Positions 52,201-60,305 of a DNA stretch of 64,000 nucleotides are shown here, piece after piece (within the stretch, counting starts at the first letter, position 1; each line of letters begins with the position of its first letter). Source of the DNA: Capronia americana (taxonomy: Eukaryota > Ascomycota > Eurotiomycetes > Chaetothyriales > Herpotrichiellaceae); the NCBI GenBank assembly GCA_016110215.1, contig JADWQD010000002.1, forward strand, positions 124,001 through 188,000. Reading direction: 5' to 3'. The notes under the pieces were generated by a model. It made no database searches, was not told the origin of the DNA, and worked only from the letters and a program-made list of their open reading frames with translations. A program made the position numbers and the translations under genes.

Positions 52201-54871
52201 CAAAGAGTCGGAAGTTGGGATGGGCCACAACCGTCTCAATATTGCCTTTCTCAGCGAGGAGCAGCGACGGTCTCCCTTCGTCACCGTTTTGAAGAAGGCC
52301 GACGATATGATCAAGAGTATCCGATGGCGCCAGGTTGATCTCGTCCAGAAGTACCCACTGGCCCTCACGTACAGCTTGAACCAATCGTCCTTCAACAAAA
52401 GCGAAAGCATGCGTCCGGTCGCCGTGGTCGACGAAAGACCGAATTTGCTTGAAGTTCTCGGAGAAGTCAGCCCACCGGTGGCGCAGGACTTCGGTTGAAG
52501 CTTCGAGCTTTCGCTTCTTGCTTGGGCGAGGGACTCCGTCAGCGCTCGGGGCATCAACAGCTTTGAGTACTGTCGCAGCCAACTGGACGGCTTGTTCCCA
52601 GAGGATCATCAGCCTTGGCCAATTCTGCTTTGCAATTGCCCTTGCTATAGCAATCTGAAACCTCTCATTCCGCTTGTTAGAGAAAGTGTCATCGAACAGG
52701 GAATTGAATTTTTCCACCACCGGAATAATCAGGGATCGAGTGGTGACAGGCTTCAGTCCGCCGAGGAGATCACCTGCTTCGCTCTGTTGTGAAAGGTTGA
52801 CCACGGTGAGTGTTTGGCCCACCAAGTTCGCAACATGCTGCACCAGAGTAGTCTTTCCAACACCAGTTTCGCCAACCAGGAGGGTAGGTTCTGAGCACTC
52901 GGCGCTGGCTCCAATACGGTCAAGTGTTCTTCGAGCCGAGGTGGTGAGAGCAAAAGCGGCTCTCTTTAGCTGCCGACGACGGCTGGGAATCCGGTGCAGA
53001 GTACTTCGACCGACCTGTATCATCTCGTTGTTCTCGACTATGCTTGGGAGTCCCTCGTTCAGGGAGTACCGCATTTGCTGAGGTGAGATGGCCATGGACG
53101 CAGCAATACTGCCTGCCACGAGTTCGTGTAATTCTTCGCTGTTCAGATAGCCCGCGTAGCAATCAACAGCGTCCTTGAAAATGTCCAGCTTTGTCTGTTC
53201 TGGGAGTGCGGTTGATTCAGAGACCGGGCCGTGAATGCGCAACCTGCGGATAATTCTCCTGCACAAGTTGAGCAGGTCCCGCAGAGCAGGCTGACGCGTC
53301 TGGAGACCCTTCAGAGAGCGGTTAACGTCATATAAGCGGATGAGGCTCTCATGAGTCCACCGAACCATTGTGATGAAGACAGCGGCAGAAGGATACCGGG
53401 CACGAAGCAGGAACTCAACCTCCTCCGATGGGTACGGAGAGGTTTCGACGGTGCTCCAGAGTCGAGGGTTGAGTAGCCACGAGTACCGAGAAGGCGTGGT
53501 AGAGGACCACTGGGCACTAGTCCGCATTGTTGCCAGTATGCGGAAACCAGCCTTTGGACGGATCTTCTCTTTGCGACCGGGCAGGAAGAGCTCTCCGTTT
53601 TCAAGAACAGGACGTAGCACTCCCATGACCTCGGCGGGAGCCCTGTCAATATCTTCTATCAAAACCCATCTCCCCTGCTGGATGGCTTTCGTCAAAACTC
53701 CAGGTTGCCAGGTGAATGAGGTGCCATCGGCTGTCGAAGTATGCATTCCTAGTAGGCTCTTTGCATCGGTTTGTTCGTTGAGATGTAATGTGATCATCGA
53801 TGCTTGTTGACCGAGGAGTCTCGCAGCCTCATGGACGAGCGAGGTTTTGCCTGAGCTGGCCTGGCCTGAGATGAGAATCGGGTTTGGGTCCAAGAGACAT
53901 CGACCGAGCTGATGTAAATTGCGCTTCGCTGTGGCTGTGAGAACGAAGGCAGATGCTGCGGTGGGTTGAGAGCGTTCAGGAGAACGAGGGTGTAGAACTC
54001 CACCAATGTTGGCGGTGTGCGGCGAGAGGTCAACAGGATTCAGCTGTCGCGTGGTAGCAGGGAGTTGGGACAACGACCGCCAGGACCTTTCAACGCTAGT
54101 TGCTGCCTTTGCCAGGTCCTTCCATCTTTTTTCTTCCCAGAGCTTTAGTAGTCGATAATCAATACTTCTGCCCTCCCACTCGCCTGATATCGGGCCTATC
54201 GAATCGCCTGTTACCGGGTATACCCGTTCGCCTGTTTTTGGGCGTACCCATTTGTCTGGCATATGTGGCACGCGGATGTACGTCTGGACCAACTCCTCCG
54301 AATAAGCATCTGAAAAATGCATGATCATACACAGACATTGTATGGCCAAGTACCTGAGCGGAAGAGACGGGTGCTGCAGGAACGACGACAAGAAGAGGGG
54401 AGCGACAGTCTCAGAAAGCATGTCCCGGTCCCAAGACAGGAAGCGAAAAAGCGCGAGCAAAAGTGATTGTACCGCGTCGTCTTCGAGCTCAGGGTCGGAA
54501 TCTTGCAAGTCAAACAGCCAATGCCGCAGCTCAACTGTACGGAGAAGTGACGTGACATGGGGACGAAGATAGGGAGCAAGGGGCAAGACCCGAGCTAGAC
54601 ATGACAAGGTCGAGATGATCTTGCCGAGATTCGAAGATGAAGTCTCGGCGTTCCATCTCGCCAGCAACTCCGGAAACAGTGGTTTGTATAATGGAAAGAG
54701 CGCATCGGTGTATCGTCGGTCTCGCGCAGTGTTGGCTAGAACGTTAAGATAGCGTGGCGACGTCGCCTGTAGAATGAGTGACCGAACTTCAGTCGGCACG
54801 GCGCAAAGAAACGAATGGTCTTCCTGGAGTTGCACATCAGCCCACGAGCAGTACGCTGCAATGTCTTCCAT
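40214..54871 (-). CDS. MDN1: Midasin, giant AAA+ ATPase of 60S ribosome biogenesis
   Basis: Dynein-like AAA+ protein (Rea1/Mdn1) that strips assembly factors such as Rsa4 and Ytm1 from pre-60S particles in nucleolus and nucleoplasm. One uninterrupted frame of 4885 residues, about the length of yeast Rea1 (4910). Six P-loops are readable in order: GQASSGKT (~335), GETGVGKT (~665), GPTSAGKT (~1100), GETGCGKT (~1385), GSPGVGKT (~1765) and GPSGAGKT (~2075), each followed by Walker B-like LLDEINLA or LDEMNLA segments. A long helical linker (~2300-4050) precedes an Asp/Glu-rich region (~4050-4460). The C-terminal MIDAS/VWA domain has an intact D-x-S-x-S (DDSKSMS, ~4670). The start MEDIAAYCSWADVQL is the first ATG. 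The absence of introns over 14.7 kb is notable. Confidence 0.98.
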   Translation of the reverse strand: MEDIAAYCSWADVQLQEDHSFLCAVPTEVRSLILQATSPRYLNVLANTARDRRYTDALFPLYKPLFPELLARWNAETSSSNLGKIISTLSCLARVLPLAPYLRPHVTSLLRTVELRHWLFDLQDSDPELEDDAVQSLLLALFRFLSWDRDMLSETVAPLFLSSFLQHPSLPLRYLAIQCLCMIMHFSDAYSEELVQTYIRVPHMPDKWVRPKTGERVYPVTGDSIGPISGEWEGRSIDYRLLKLWEEKRWKDLAKAATSVERSWRSLSQLPATTRQLNPVDLSPHTANIGGVLHPRSPERSQPTAASAFVLTATAKRNLHQLGRCLLDPNPILISGQASSGKTSLVHEAARLLGQQASMITLHLNEQTDAKSLLGMHTSTADGTSFTWQPGVLTKAIQQGRWVLIEDIDRAPAEVMGVLRPVLENGELFLPGRKEKIRPKAGFRILATMRTSAQWSSTTPSRYSWLLNPRLWSTVETSPYPSEEVEFLLRARYPSAAVFITMVRWTHESLIRLYDVNRSLKGLQTRQPALRDLLNLCRRIIRRLRIHGPVSESTALPEQTKLDIFKDAVDCYAGYLNSEELHELVAGSIAASMAISPQQMRYSLNEGLPSIVENNEMIQVGRSTLHRIPSRRRQLKRAAFALTTSARRTLDRIGASAECSEPTLLVGETGVGKTTLVQHVANLVGQTLTVVNLSQQSEAGDLLGGLKPVTTRSLIIPVVEKFNSLFDDTFSNKRNERFQIAIARAIAKQNWPRLMILWEQAVQLAATVLKAVDAPSADGVPRPSKKRKLEASTEVLRHRWADFSENFKQIRSFVDHGDRTHAFAFVEGRLVQAVREGQWVLLDEINLAPSDTLDHIVGLLQNGDEGRPSLLLAEKGNIETVVAHPNFRLFAAMNPATDAGKKDLPPGLRSRFTEIYVPSGDDNSEDLTKIIHTYLGSQLDSDNRAALDLAKSYLALKKLNEDHQLTDGAGETPHFSIRSLVRCLLYVSQHGASLGLRRAMYEGFSMSFFTVLSRVSEGLALPYLEKHLLSNIKNRKAFFKQQPKIPHEGEDFITFRHHLVKKGPGSPDLQPHYIRTPSVERNLLNLARAASMGRFPILLQGPTSAGKTSMVEYLAKLSGNKFVRINNHEHTDLQEYLGSYVSDTEGKLVYQEGVLVHALRFGHWIVLDELNLAPSDVLEALNRLLDDNRELLIPESQEIVRPHPNFMLFATQNPAGLYGGRKRLSRAFRNRFLEIHFDDIPEKELEVILRERTQIAPPFCAKIVAVYKSLSLLRQSSRLFEQRNSFATLRDLFRWASRPVDDWQSLAYHGYMLLAERVRDPAERAAVKQTLEKEIKIELDENVLYGMSKIPDSVRQPGSLVWTPAMRRVFVLVAEALKNREPVLLVGETGCGKTQICQVIAEAFQRPLAIYNAHTNTETGDLVGSQRPIRNRSDLATDISAKWRALMQLEADNSMLADLDVDQIIQEFTKLDKATYDPYSVEQVRSSIGAYQALFAWSDGSLVRAMKRGEHFLLDEISLAEDSVLERLNSVLEPSRTILLAEKGSVDNLVIAHPDFQFLATMNPGGDYGKRELSAALRNRLTEIWVPPLSQEADVLPILQEKLEPARRHLAVKMLNFATWFRAEFHGATFQNIALRDLLAWSEFVNRAGALPEALAFLHGAYMVYVDSIGANPAGMTSLGTTDQDQSRQKCLERLQSMVDLDVVEQYRQTPELSTTDDHLVVGSFTLPRAAGADRNTPEFVFDAPTTLRNTMKIVRALQMTRPVLLEGSPGVGKTAIVTALAQACGKLFTRINLSDQTDLMDLFGADVPSDNDEMGKFSWQDGPLLQAMQCGGWVLLDEMNLASQSVLEGLNACLDHRREVYIAELDKSFACHPGFTLFAAQNPHHQGGGRKGLPSSFVNRFTVVYADAFEHEDLMRICQVRYPDVDHEQQKALIDTVTRLGNAISRSSTFAQGGPWEFNLRDVNRWLRLCADEPAVPMAYHLRTVLVQRFRNPAQREMILREAEAVLGNITPQTFYSDITRSGLQVGTAFLPRDGVLQNAVSPNSVLTVAQLPAANSVITAVERNWPVILAGPSGAGKTTLLRYLAAAAGVELIEFSMNGDVDAMDLVGGFEQYDSHRDVAAFQDQVKQVLRRSVAASIEINDNAETQTKLLKSWRYFEGDDLKIEDIPMAFAELARLLPEVEPLLKKYSESLHPSGHNGFRFVWNDGVLVDAIEKGSWLVLDNANLCNPSVLDRLNSLLEPDGLLTISEQHNGGNGTRVIKPHPNFKIFMTMDPRYGELSRAMRNRSLEVFLPDGHEAHFNAGPVQYPLSSAISRLRHLYRAASQPSSPQIIEAAVDNLTLEDMKLTAAPLCTLLDIQDIKALRVDPDIVKLACRLSGFERIAEIGQQWPQLAVLNEPLILLRGYEDYAEIFIRSWYLARRMAEINTLIMDAWSHGGSVPLKDRTLLERSACDRDTRQKKPGPFPAVADIVLVLLGHVTEFLQNGFYGPETQAKTVLDGVVACEPVLIFAQQVLDLYNYKTLDTARFHAYMQIGAQMVSDLEQTVPDLAVALSGALQGLSVGDHVLTTGFGLQLMWPAFRPRTAATQSQLHVQLRLEVVIARFDQTCRSLSQSRSSLSAVRSNLRRAYQSIIESEQPESSLQVLEEAVTDLEAQARKGYKLEGKFEDVMHFVHGVITLQSQGNLPDLDLLTMFMPEPDKPLLNIGEEEPVPTSLARLSSFEARVLLKNGSIGEGLFQQLLALQKQPLGMLSHAKEELQVLARVLTSHSNLFGNLIRPVAENLRLVLGGMMFSLRGLLTPQAQACLPEQGSPDLTGLAALSLEDTFITKAMRLDNLDRFRDVYGRFIRPVLIHLTKDSYKFGSLELNELKTCLINLSLAGLILMVPDKLFDPAMCPTIAHDLHECRIITLQNVIDGQKAFHRQLTGQDTALLIRVLERELVEVGTSSPPRAVLRPSKEEQFKLQEVFNRIVNVILQDGDAGAAQGIQRGSAGWIEQWSSAQGRSNMNIIIERLEKVDRTYDDFTKPILWFLKCLYQGLELEAEDETSVKESNAVGGLVRATPLLSGDPTAVDHWTVHPTSPSELKMHWLHHILLRTALAQNHCRLPVDEFLGILDSFYYEWKERLTHDQADAAAKSRYYTYRGDSAQLEEDDDREMNEMFPRFDNDGDTEAHKNEWDARATAVKLSALHQKIYSEQDPHETMQAFILSAAEILSQHAEAGTSPPEISFIGLLPAILLQVDRKMAELNGNQEAHSFNIYADSDITQSQKLFDLVHQIQSKFYTIQEKWPEHAVPTEVLSFCTEVLHLSFGDPVAKMLTKTEKLLEIVSQWQSVASREWSVHDLVEKLSSQIISWRRLELLSWSRLLDEETRRHEHDAQAWYFIAYEAVIYNARTFEFDDGDPIDYRTTLAQTLEEFLRSATLGQYSSRLKLLDTLNKTLQGQGAHSQALQTITTSVQAVIEHYRRYEADAEASLRKGRSELEKALNDQIKLASWKDTNITALRESARRSHHKLFKIVRKYRGLLNQAVVLGPPEEATEQIASPDVRVAELDWPRSSEEHIFAAVEQCRRRLQGWDQRPERLTKPLGAARSMQHLYLSKTTDFAVQDEIITFRQDLTESLKELRTQTPAMLTEENAPFVRHLQERKKRLLADTLKAVAHMGIRRNLPTSELEKQSSTASILALPTGVAIKQRSPVALAADSTFHGLLDVMSQVRAARTEHSDDLTDGEVNRCVGLLEGLLSVTLGQRQAIPKQASDLAALRSQLALVQSVTASPSDELARGTMSNHNIQMVEERLAWLSGILAVGCRILKFQAEHAGLDLKDLIATLQTYMDQIKDLRKALDDLPDAPPGMAWKSSCVFLDKSVRVLSQMGSTLRDWQAREPRIEFPLSKILVWTEELPTAANGVQHMQPEITLEEFDRDLKDALDQIFVTLQRISAGQPDTPRSEEDAGWLTKSDKDVVEGIRMLQVGRLARRIDQHVMAKLQSLSSADFEAAKSLLIIAMPIFKQFYHICEHLHNRQTAIYLETCRLALQLAKSFRTLVSQGFCRPSDPAEGQEEQSGKLESGTGLGEGEGAEDISKDVQDDEDLSELAQSGQKEERDEEMEHAEDAVDMGNDDLEGEMGDMDEKASDDEDREDRSGDEDEKEIDEEAGSVDDLDTDAVDEKMWDDMKNESEKQDKQMKNDKAKGKKSDDDAAADGDNAEGDDMEGEQEELNGEDEDGEGRERPEGEQMDAHVDEEKALDLPEELNLAGEDEMKDDEISDDGMDELSDIEDPTEQADGAEAEEVEDNEKQDRPWDDAADEDKAVADEADVDNGVAQDDELMEDQPEELEDGTDDHDTRQDDTARDAEENAGGESGAANEERDDLGAEQDVEGINQADPDPNPEQSRPGKAPSNEEEGKSGEGVVERGAGRAERPDGQESESLKKLADALSQWHQRREILPAAERDNQQDQDENVDMADADLEHVPDEDEGDAQALGAAGVDQAQNLDQSKAIQDDDARMDEDTAPPDVLEPEPQEDITERFSRLKAQSKSAESRDTGAFVPDRQPQLPRDVNQQNDTDIASDDLWPEIEHLELSNDQAEATHPPTSSAHAAQLWHECSTSTHQFSLVLTEQLRLILSPTTATKLRGDYRTGKRLNIKRIIPYIASNYKRDKIWMRRSVPSKRNYQIMIAVDDSKSMSESGADVLAFETLALLTKSLAMLEVGEICVVGFGDAPKITVAHPFGLPFSPAESGPNAFQAFSFGQRGTDVKRLLEQSIQLFRESRRQRQAGSEEQWQLQLIVSDGHISDHDAVARLLRRAHDDERIVVVFVIVDAGQESILDLKEAVYERDPNATDGNGGDELKLRMKRYLDGFPFPYYLVVREVRDLPNVLATALKGWFESVVDSQ

Positions 54872-56685
54872 GGTTCAGGCGCTGCTGCAACTTTCCGGCG
54901 TCTGCCCCGATATCCTGGAGCGGGTGGGAAAGCGCAAGGCAAAGTTGTTAAGAGCGTGGATGTCGGGATGGATTTCGAGAAATCTTTGGCCAGAAAAATC
55001 CGCGTCCAGTGTCGACCGTTTTGGGTATGGTTGCCGGCCCTTTAGTCTGGCACGTGGCTGCGCTAACGAGGCCCGCCGCTGCTTTAGACGTCGCTATGAC
55101 AAGCCTGCGCCACCTTCCTTCTTCCATGTTACTATCAAGCACATTCTCAAGAACGTCAAGAATGAGCACATGGGTTTTCAATTCCTTGTGAGAAACAGAA
55201 CACCATGTGAAGGCTTGTACGAATACTCAGAGTCATGCTGGCTCCGGTCTACGGAGAGTACGCTAGTGCCTATCTTAGCGTTCGCGCCACCTTCCTCATT
55301 CGCTACACACCACATGCGTAGACGGCAAATATCGAGGAATCACTATCACCATCAACACACAAAGACATGTCGTCTTGCTCTCGCTTCGTCCAAGAAGGTA
55401 ACAACTGCACGAGCACCTCCATCAATTGTTCGGTTTGGGGCAGTGGCATTCCGTATGCGGTCCGTAGGACTGTTTCAAAGGCGAAGGACGGCGCCCAGGC
55501 AGAATACGTGCCGATGGACACCTCACAGATGCGTGCGCGTGGCATACGCATCTGGACTGGGTCACGAAGCACCCGGTGCATGACTAGGACGAGCCGGCCG
55601 TGCAGTCGCTTCACTCCAACCTCGAAAAGACTTTGAGTCTTTCCCGGACCACCAAGACCGCAGATTGCAAAACTTTTTGCTCTCTTGTGATGGGATCCAA
55701 TTCCGCGCCTGATGACAAAAGAGCCATGTCGATCATCGTAAGGGCATTATCCCTCCCCAAAGCACCCACGGGCTCTACTGTACCGTGTGGTTGTATGGAA
55801 TGGTAATGCCATAGGGAAAGTAGCTGTAGCTGGACACTCCTGACCGACCCGCAATGAGAAAAACAGGTGACCTACACACCTACACACTATGTACTCAAGC
55901 CAACAAGATGTCATTCCTCCCGGATCGGGCCTTCAGGGTCCCCCCCGAACGGGCCATAGTGGGCCCAAGCAATGTCGACGTGGGTTATGAAATCGTCGTG
56001 CCTGTTGCCGGCTCTGTGATGGAAGCTGATCCGGAGTCGCTGGTACATGTATACTCTCTGACTCGTACTGTGGGTAATGTTTCATGTCTCCCTCGACCGA
56101 GTACATGGTTCTACACACTTCACAGCACACAGCACACAGCACACAGCACACAGCACACAGCACACAGCACACAGCACACAGCACACAGCACACAGCACAT
56201 GTACCAAGCAAGCAATCAAATAAGCTGATCGATCAATAGTTAAGTATGTATCTCGCGAAGCCTTTCGACAATAGAAGTGTACACTACGGAGTAAGTCACG
56301 TCACACCACACAGCAAGCAAGCGACCGACCGAGCACATGGCATAATATAAGTAAGTCTATGGACAGAGTGATCTGATCTGATCGCTATCATATCATCAGG
56401 GGCCGCGCGCGCTTCTTGAGACAAGGCAGACACATATTGGGTATAAAAAAGGTTCTTCCCAAAAACATTCCAAGTCGCTTCAACTTTCGCTTTTTTGGGA
56501 CAGGCACAGGCACAGGCAGACAGTATTCCCTCCTCTTTACATGACACATCTCCCGTCTCCGCCGCGGACTATACAGGGCTGGTGTTTGAACCACATGATA
56601 CAGAAAGAGAGAGAGAGAGAGAGAAAATGTACAACGCACACATGGGGAGAATCTATACATCAAGAATCGTATCGTGTCATCCGCA
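54872..56685. other. Intergenic, 1.8 kb; no supported gene
   Basis: Upstream of midasin and downstream of the Far1-like gene. The 7-bp minisatellite listed below lies here. A plus-strand frame across 54774-55583 overlaps the midasin start antisense and shows no domain. Confidence 0.5.
56121..56199 (+). repeat. (CACACAG)n minisatellite
   Basis: About eleven near-perfect 7-bp units (CACAGCA phase variants). A chance open frame through it reads as a Cys/Val/Leu repeat and should not be called a gene. Confidence 0.95.
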
Positions 56686-59600
56686 TTACTCCTCAGTCAG
56701 CGCGTCGTCCCCAGCTTCTCGCCATTCTCGGGAATGTTCGGTGAGTCTCTTGACTCCGCTTAACCGCTCGGCCCATATGGATTCCGAGGCCGTTCGGAAC
56801 GTGTACGCCCGTTGGGAGGATATGACGCCAATGGCTTGGAGCACGGCTTTGCGCGAGTCGCGCGAGAACACAGCCGGGTGGTTGATCCACTCCAGGCTGG
56901 CTTCGATGTCGGCGTCGAGGGCATTCATCAGCGTGTGGTCGACGTTGGCGGAACGTGGGATAGGTGTACTTGTGTCCGAGTGGGGGCTGTGGTCACGGCC
57001 ATGCTCTGGGGTGCTGGTTCTGGGGCTCCCTTGCTTGGACATGGGACTGTGGCGCTTGCTGGAGGGATGACTCGCACCCGCCGGGAGGGGCGGCAGACTG
57101 CCTTTACCCAGGCCTTTGAGGATGGTCCGTGTTTCATTGAGCAGGTGATGTGCCCGTTCATGCTGGCCACGGTGGACGAGAGTGAGTGCTCGGCTCAACA
57201 TATCGGATGTCAGTAGCTCCATCCGTCGTTGGACGATGGATGGATGAGGAGGGATGGGAGGCGTCGGTGGTCTCCCATTCTGTCGCGAGCGTCGATTGGA
57301 TGGTAACATGGTGATGGTGAGCAATGAGGGCCGCGGTAGCTGTACCATGGAGTCGTCTCGTTGTAGGTCACTGAATGACAGATCAGCCTGGATTAGAGGC
57401 AACTCTTCCACACTCTGAACTCTCTGGTCGTCAGCGTCAACGGAGCCTCCCAAAGCCTCGAGGCCAGACACTATCGATTCCCAAGCATCCTGCGGAGCAG
57501 GCTCCGAGGTGGTGGTATCCGGGTCGATCACTAATTGAACGAGCACGTCGCGCTTGTCGCCGAAGTGGAGGTCGCCCAACGTGGCTTCCGCGTCCCGGCC
57601 GGTAGCTCTCTTGGTCGTTTGTAGAGCGCCGTTGATTTTAACAAATTTCGCGGGAGAACCTTCGGGCAGTTTGAGCCTCAATCTCACATCTTGGTGCGAA
57701 GTGGATTGAAGCGCGCCGAGGACCCCTCCGGCGCACTCGCGTAGCATCATCCAATCCTTGACATAGAGATATGAGGCCTTTGTGCGGCTCGACAGCTCGA
57801 GCATGCTCTCGGGTTTGTGAGTGAGCCCAAGGCCAAAGGAATAGATGCCGACCCTATAATAAGTTAGCGGAATGTCGCACAGGTGAGAAGACAAGACTTA
57901 CTTGGCGGCTTCCGCCCTTTGGACAACGAAATCAACGCCGTCGATTTCCGAGGTCGATGAATCGCTGATCAGGAGGATGGTCGAGATGGGGTTTGCCGCT
58001 TTGCGTTGCATCAACAGATCCATCGCCACGTTGGCACCATCAACCACGTCCGCACGTAGGCTCTTCTGTCCAACAGGCCGGATCGAGTTGAGTACTTTGT
58101 TCCACCCGCCCCATGTCTTCGTTGTCATCCCAACAACTGGGACTCCGCCGCCACTCGAACCAAAGGTGACGAGACCCATTCGGTCCCGGTCGCCCAAATT
58201 GTGTACAAGGAATCGGAGAGTGTCCCGCAACAGAGTGATCTTCAGGCCTTGCATAGAAGAGGATACCGGAATGACGACCACGATATCGATCGGTACGTGC
58301 AGAGACGGTGCCACTCGTCGGTCGACAACGTTCTTCGGCATCGAGTACTCGGTCGCTGCGGTCGTTGCAGATTTGGGGCCACCGTACGACGATGCCACCG
58401 AAGGTACGCGCCGAACGTGGCGGTTTCGTTGACTGTCATATTCTTCGTCGGTGCCGGAGGTATCTTGCTCGTAGTCGGAATGGAAACGCGGAGAGGGCTC
58501 GCTGTTATGCAGATCTCGTAGGGCCCGTTGCCAGAGTTCTAACTGTTCGCGTTCCGGGAATAGGAGGTGGAAGGTTGGCAGCTCGGCGACTGACAGATTC
58601 AAGGTCAAGATGCCATCGTCAGGAGACGCGTGTACCTGCCTCAGGTGCTTTTTGATCAGGATCGAACCCTTGAGAGTGCACCTCGTCAGTTTGCGACCCG
58701 AGTCGGTCATTGGAAGAGGCTGAGCATTCTTCTTTTCCTTGACGCAGATGAGCATCTCGCCGAACAAGTAGCACTCGAGTTCCTGCCATGAGTGACGGTC
58801 TTTGCCCACGCGCACCACGCCATGCAGCCGCAGCTTTCCGAACCTCTGAAACTCGAGGCCGTGCCAGTTGTCCACACGCATCCTAAGCTCGTGGGTGATT
58901 TCTTCGAGGACGTCCGGTGACTCGTAATTCATCGGGGGTTGCTGGATATCTCGCTGTCGATGCATTGCGGTAATGCCCACGCCTGAATCGCTGGGGAGTG
59001 GAGGAACCGGGGGCATATGCTGCGCTTCATCCATCTGACCATGCCATTTTCCTTCCGGGACTTCAACTGTCACGAGGCAGGTGACGGTTTGCTGCTGACG
59101 CGACCGTGTCAATGTCGGATATTCGCTACGGACGGTGACAATAGGGGCGGGTATCGGTTGCTTCGTGTCCTTGACTTGTGCGCCTGGGACCGAAGTTTCC
59201 ATGGCGTGAAGGTCGTAGTCGTGCTTCCGGGGCGGCTGACTGCCATGGTCGTTCGTGTAGTCGGCCGAGGACGCATTGCCGCTGTCATTGCGGGAGTGAG
59301 TCTGGATCCCCTGATATGTATGACCAATTCCGAGTCGTTCAATGCGCATCCTTTGGCTGTCGCGGCTGTCGCGGTTCGAGGTTTGTCGGCTATCTCGGTC
59401 GGTGGTCGTTCCGCGAGCGCTGTAGGAATCGTCCTGGGGAACTTGTCGGCCAGCATCCCAGGGCATTGGCGTATTCTGTGAGCTTCGGGGTGAGGTGACG
59501 TCCTTCGAGGCGACCGCTCGAACCATATTACTCAACTTGGCTGTGGCTTGTGTTAGAGAGAGTCAGACAAGCGAGCGGTGACGACCTACTCAGATCGAGT

Positions 59601-60305
59601 ATGCTCCCCCCTCGGAAGGAATCCAGGCTGAGGGGAGCATCGCATTTTGGGCAGTATTGGGAGTCTGAATCTTTGATGTACTCGTAGAAGCAAGCTTCAT
59701 GAGCGACGTGGCCACACGAGAACTGTAGCACCCTCTCCCCCCTCAGTGTATGCTCCAGCAGCTCTTCGCAGGCCGCACATTCTCCGCCAACAAATGTCCT
59801 CTCTCGCCGGGATCGTGCGCGGTCCGTGTCGAGCATGCCGGCCATGGGATTGCCAGCGCCCGGAACGCTGGTCGTGGGCGACGGAGGGGCTCGCGGATCC
59901 CTCGTGCTCGTGCGAGGGCGATGGTCGTTGGGCGTATGCGGCCTGCCCAACGTGCCGGAGGTGATACTGGACTGCTTAAAGGGCGAGCTGTGGGCAGCAC
60001 CTCCCAGCGACGAGCTCGCGCGAGGAGGGAAGCCGTCGTGACGGGCCCGCGAGACCTGGTCTGGGAAATGCAAAACCATGAGTCAGTTCGGTCTGTCCTG
60101 CGCTTTGTCTTTCGGTGGCACAAGAGGGTCTTTTGGCAGCGAAAGATGAAAAGGTGGCAGAGGTCTTACAGTGGGCCGTCTTGGGGTCGTTTGTGCCTGT
60201 CCGAGACTTGGACGGAGGTCGATTCAGAAGTCCCAATTCATACAGGTTTTCGGTAGTCTCTCTCGACACCTCGGCGCTGGAGTAGGAACGGTCGTGCCTG
60301 GGCAT
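56686..60305 (-). CDS. RING-PH-VWA scaffold protein, Far1/Ste5-like
   Basis: Predicted pheromone-pathway scaffold or CDK-inhibitor-type protein. Coding order is 60305-60170, 60060-59590, 59540-57902, 57853-56686; 1137 residues. Introns of 109, 49 and 48 bp have GTAAGA, GTAGGT and GTAAGT donors, and each join is in frame (TAHYQVSR, ILDLTKLSN, EAAKVGIYSF). A RING-H2 finger spans about 139-182 (C-x2-C ... C-x-H-x2-H-x2-C ... C-x2-C). A PH-like domain lies at about 436-546 (FGKLRLHGVVRVG to LWQRALRDL). A VWA-like domain lies at about 615-790. Its MIDAS position reads PVSSSM, lacking the Asp of D-x-S-x-S, so metal binding is unlikely. Yeast Far1 and Ste5 share RING and PH. The C-terminal region is helical with a Pro/Ser-rich insert. 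Confidence 0.88.

Noticed and set aside
54774..55583. Plus-strand frame of about 269 codons overlapping the midasin start
   Set aside because: No domain, Arg/Ser/Cys-rich chance composition, and it overlaps a certain gene antisense.
55933..56228. Frames through the 7-bp CACACAG array
   Set aside because: Open only because a 7-bp repeat lacks stops in some frames; no gene features.
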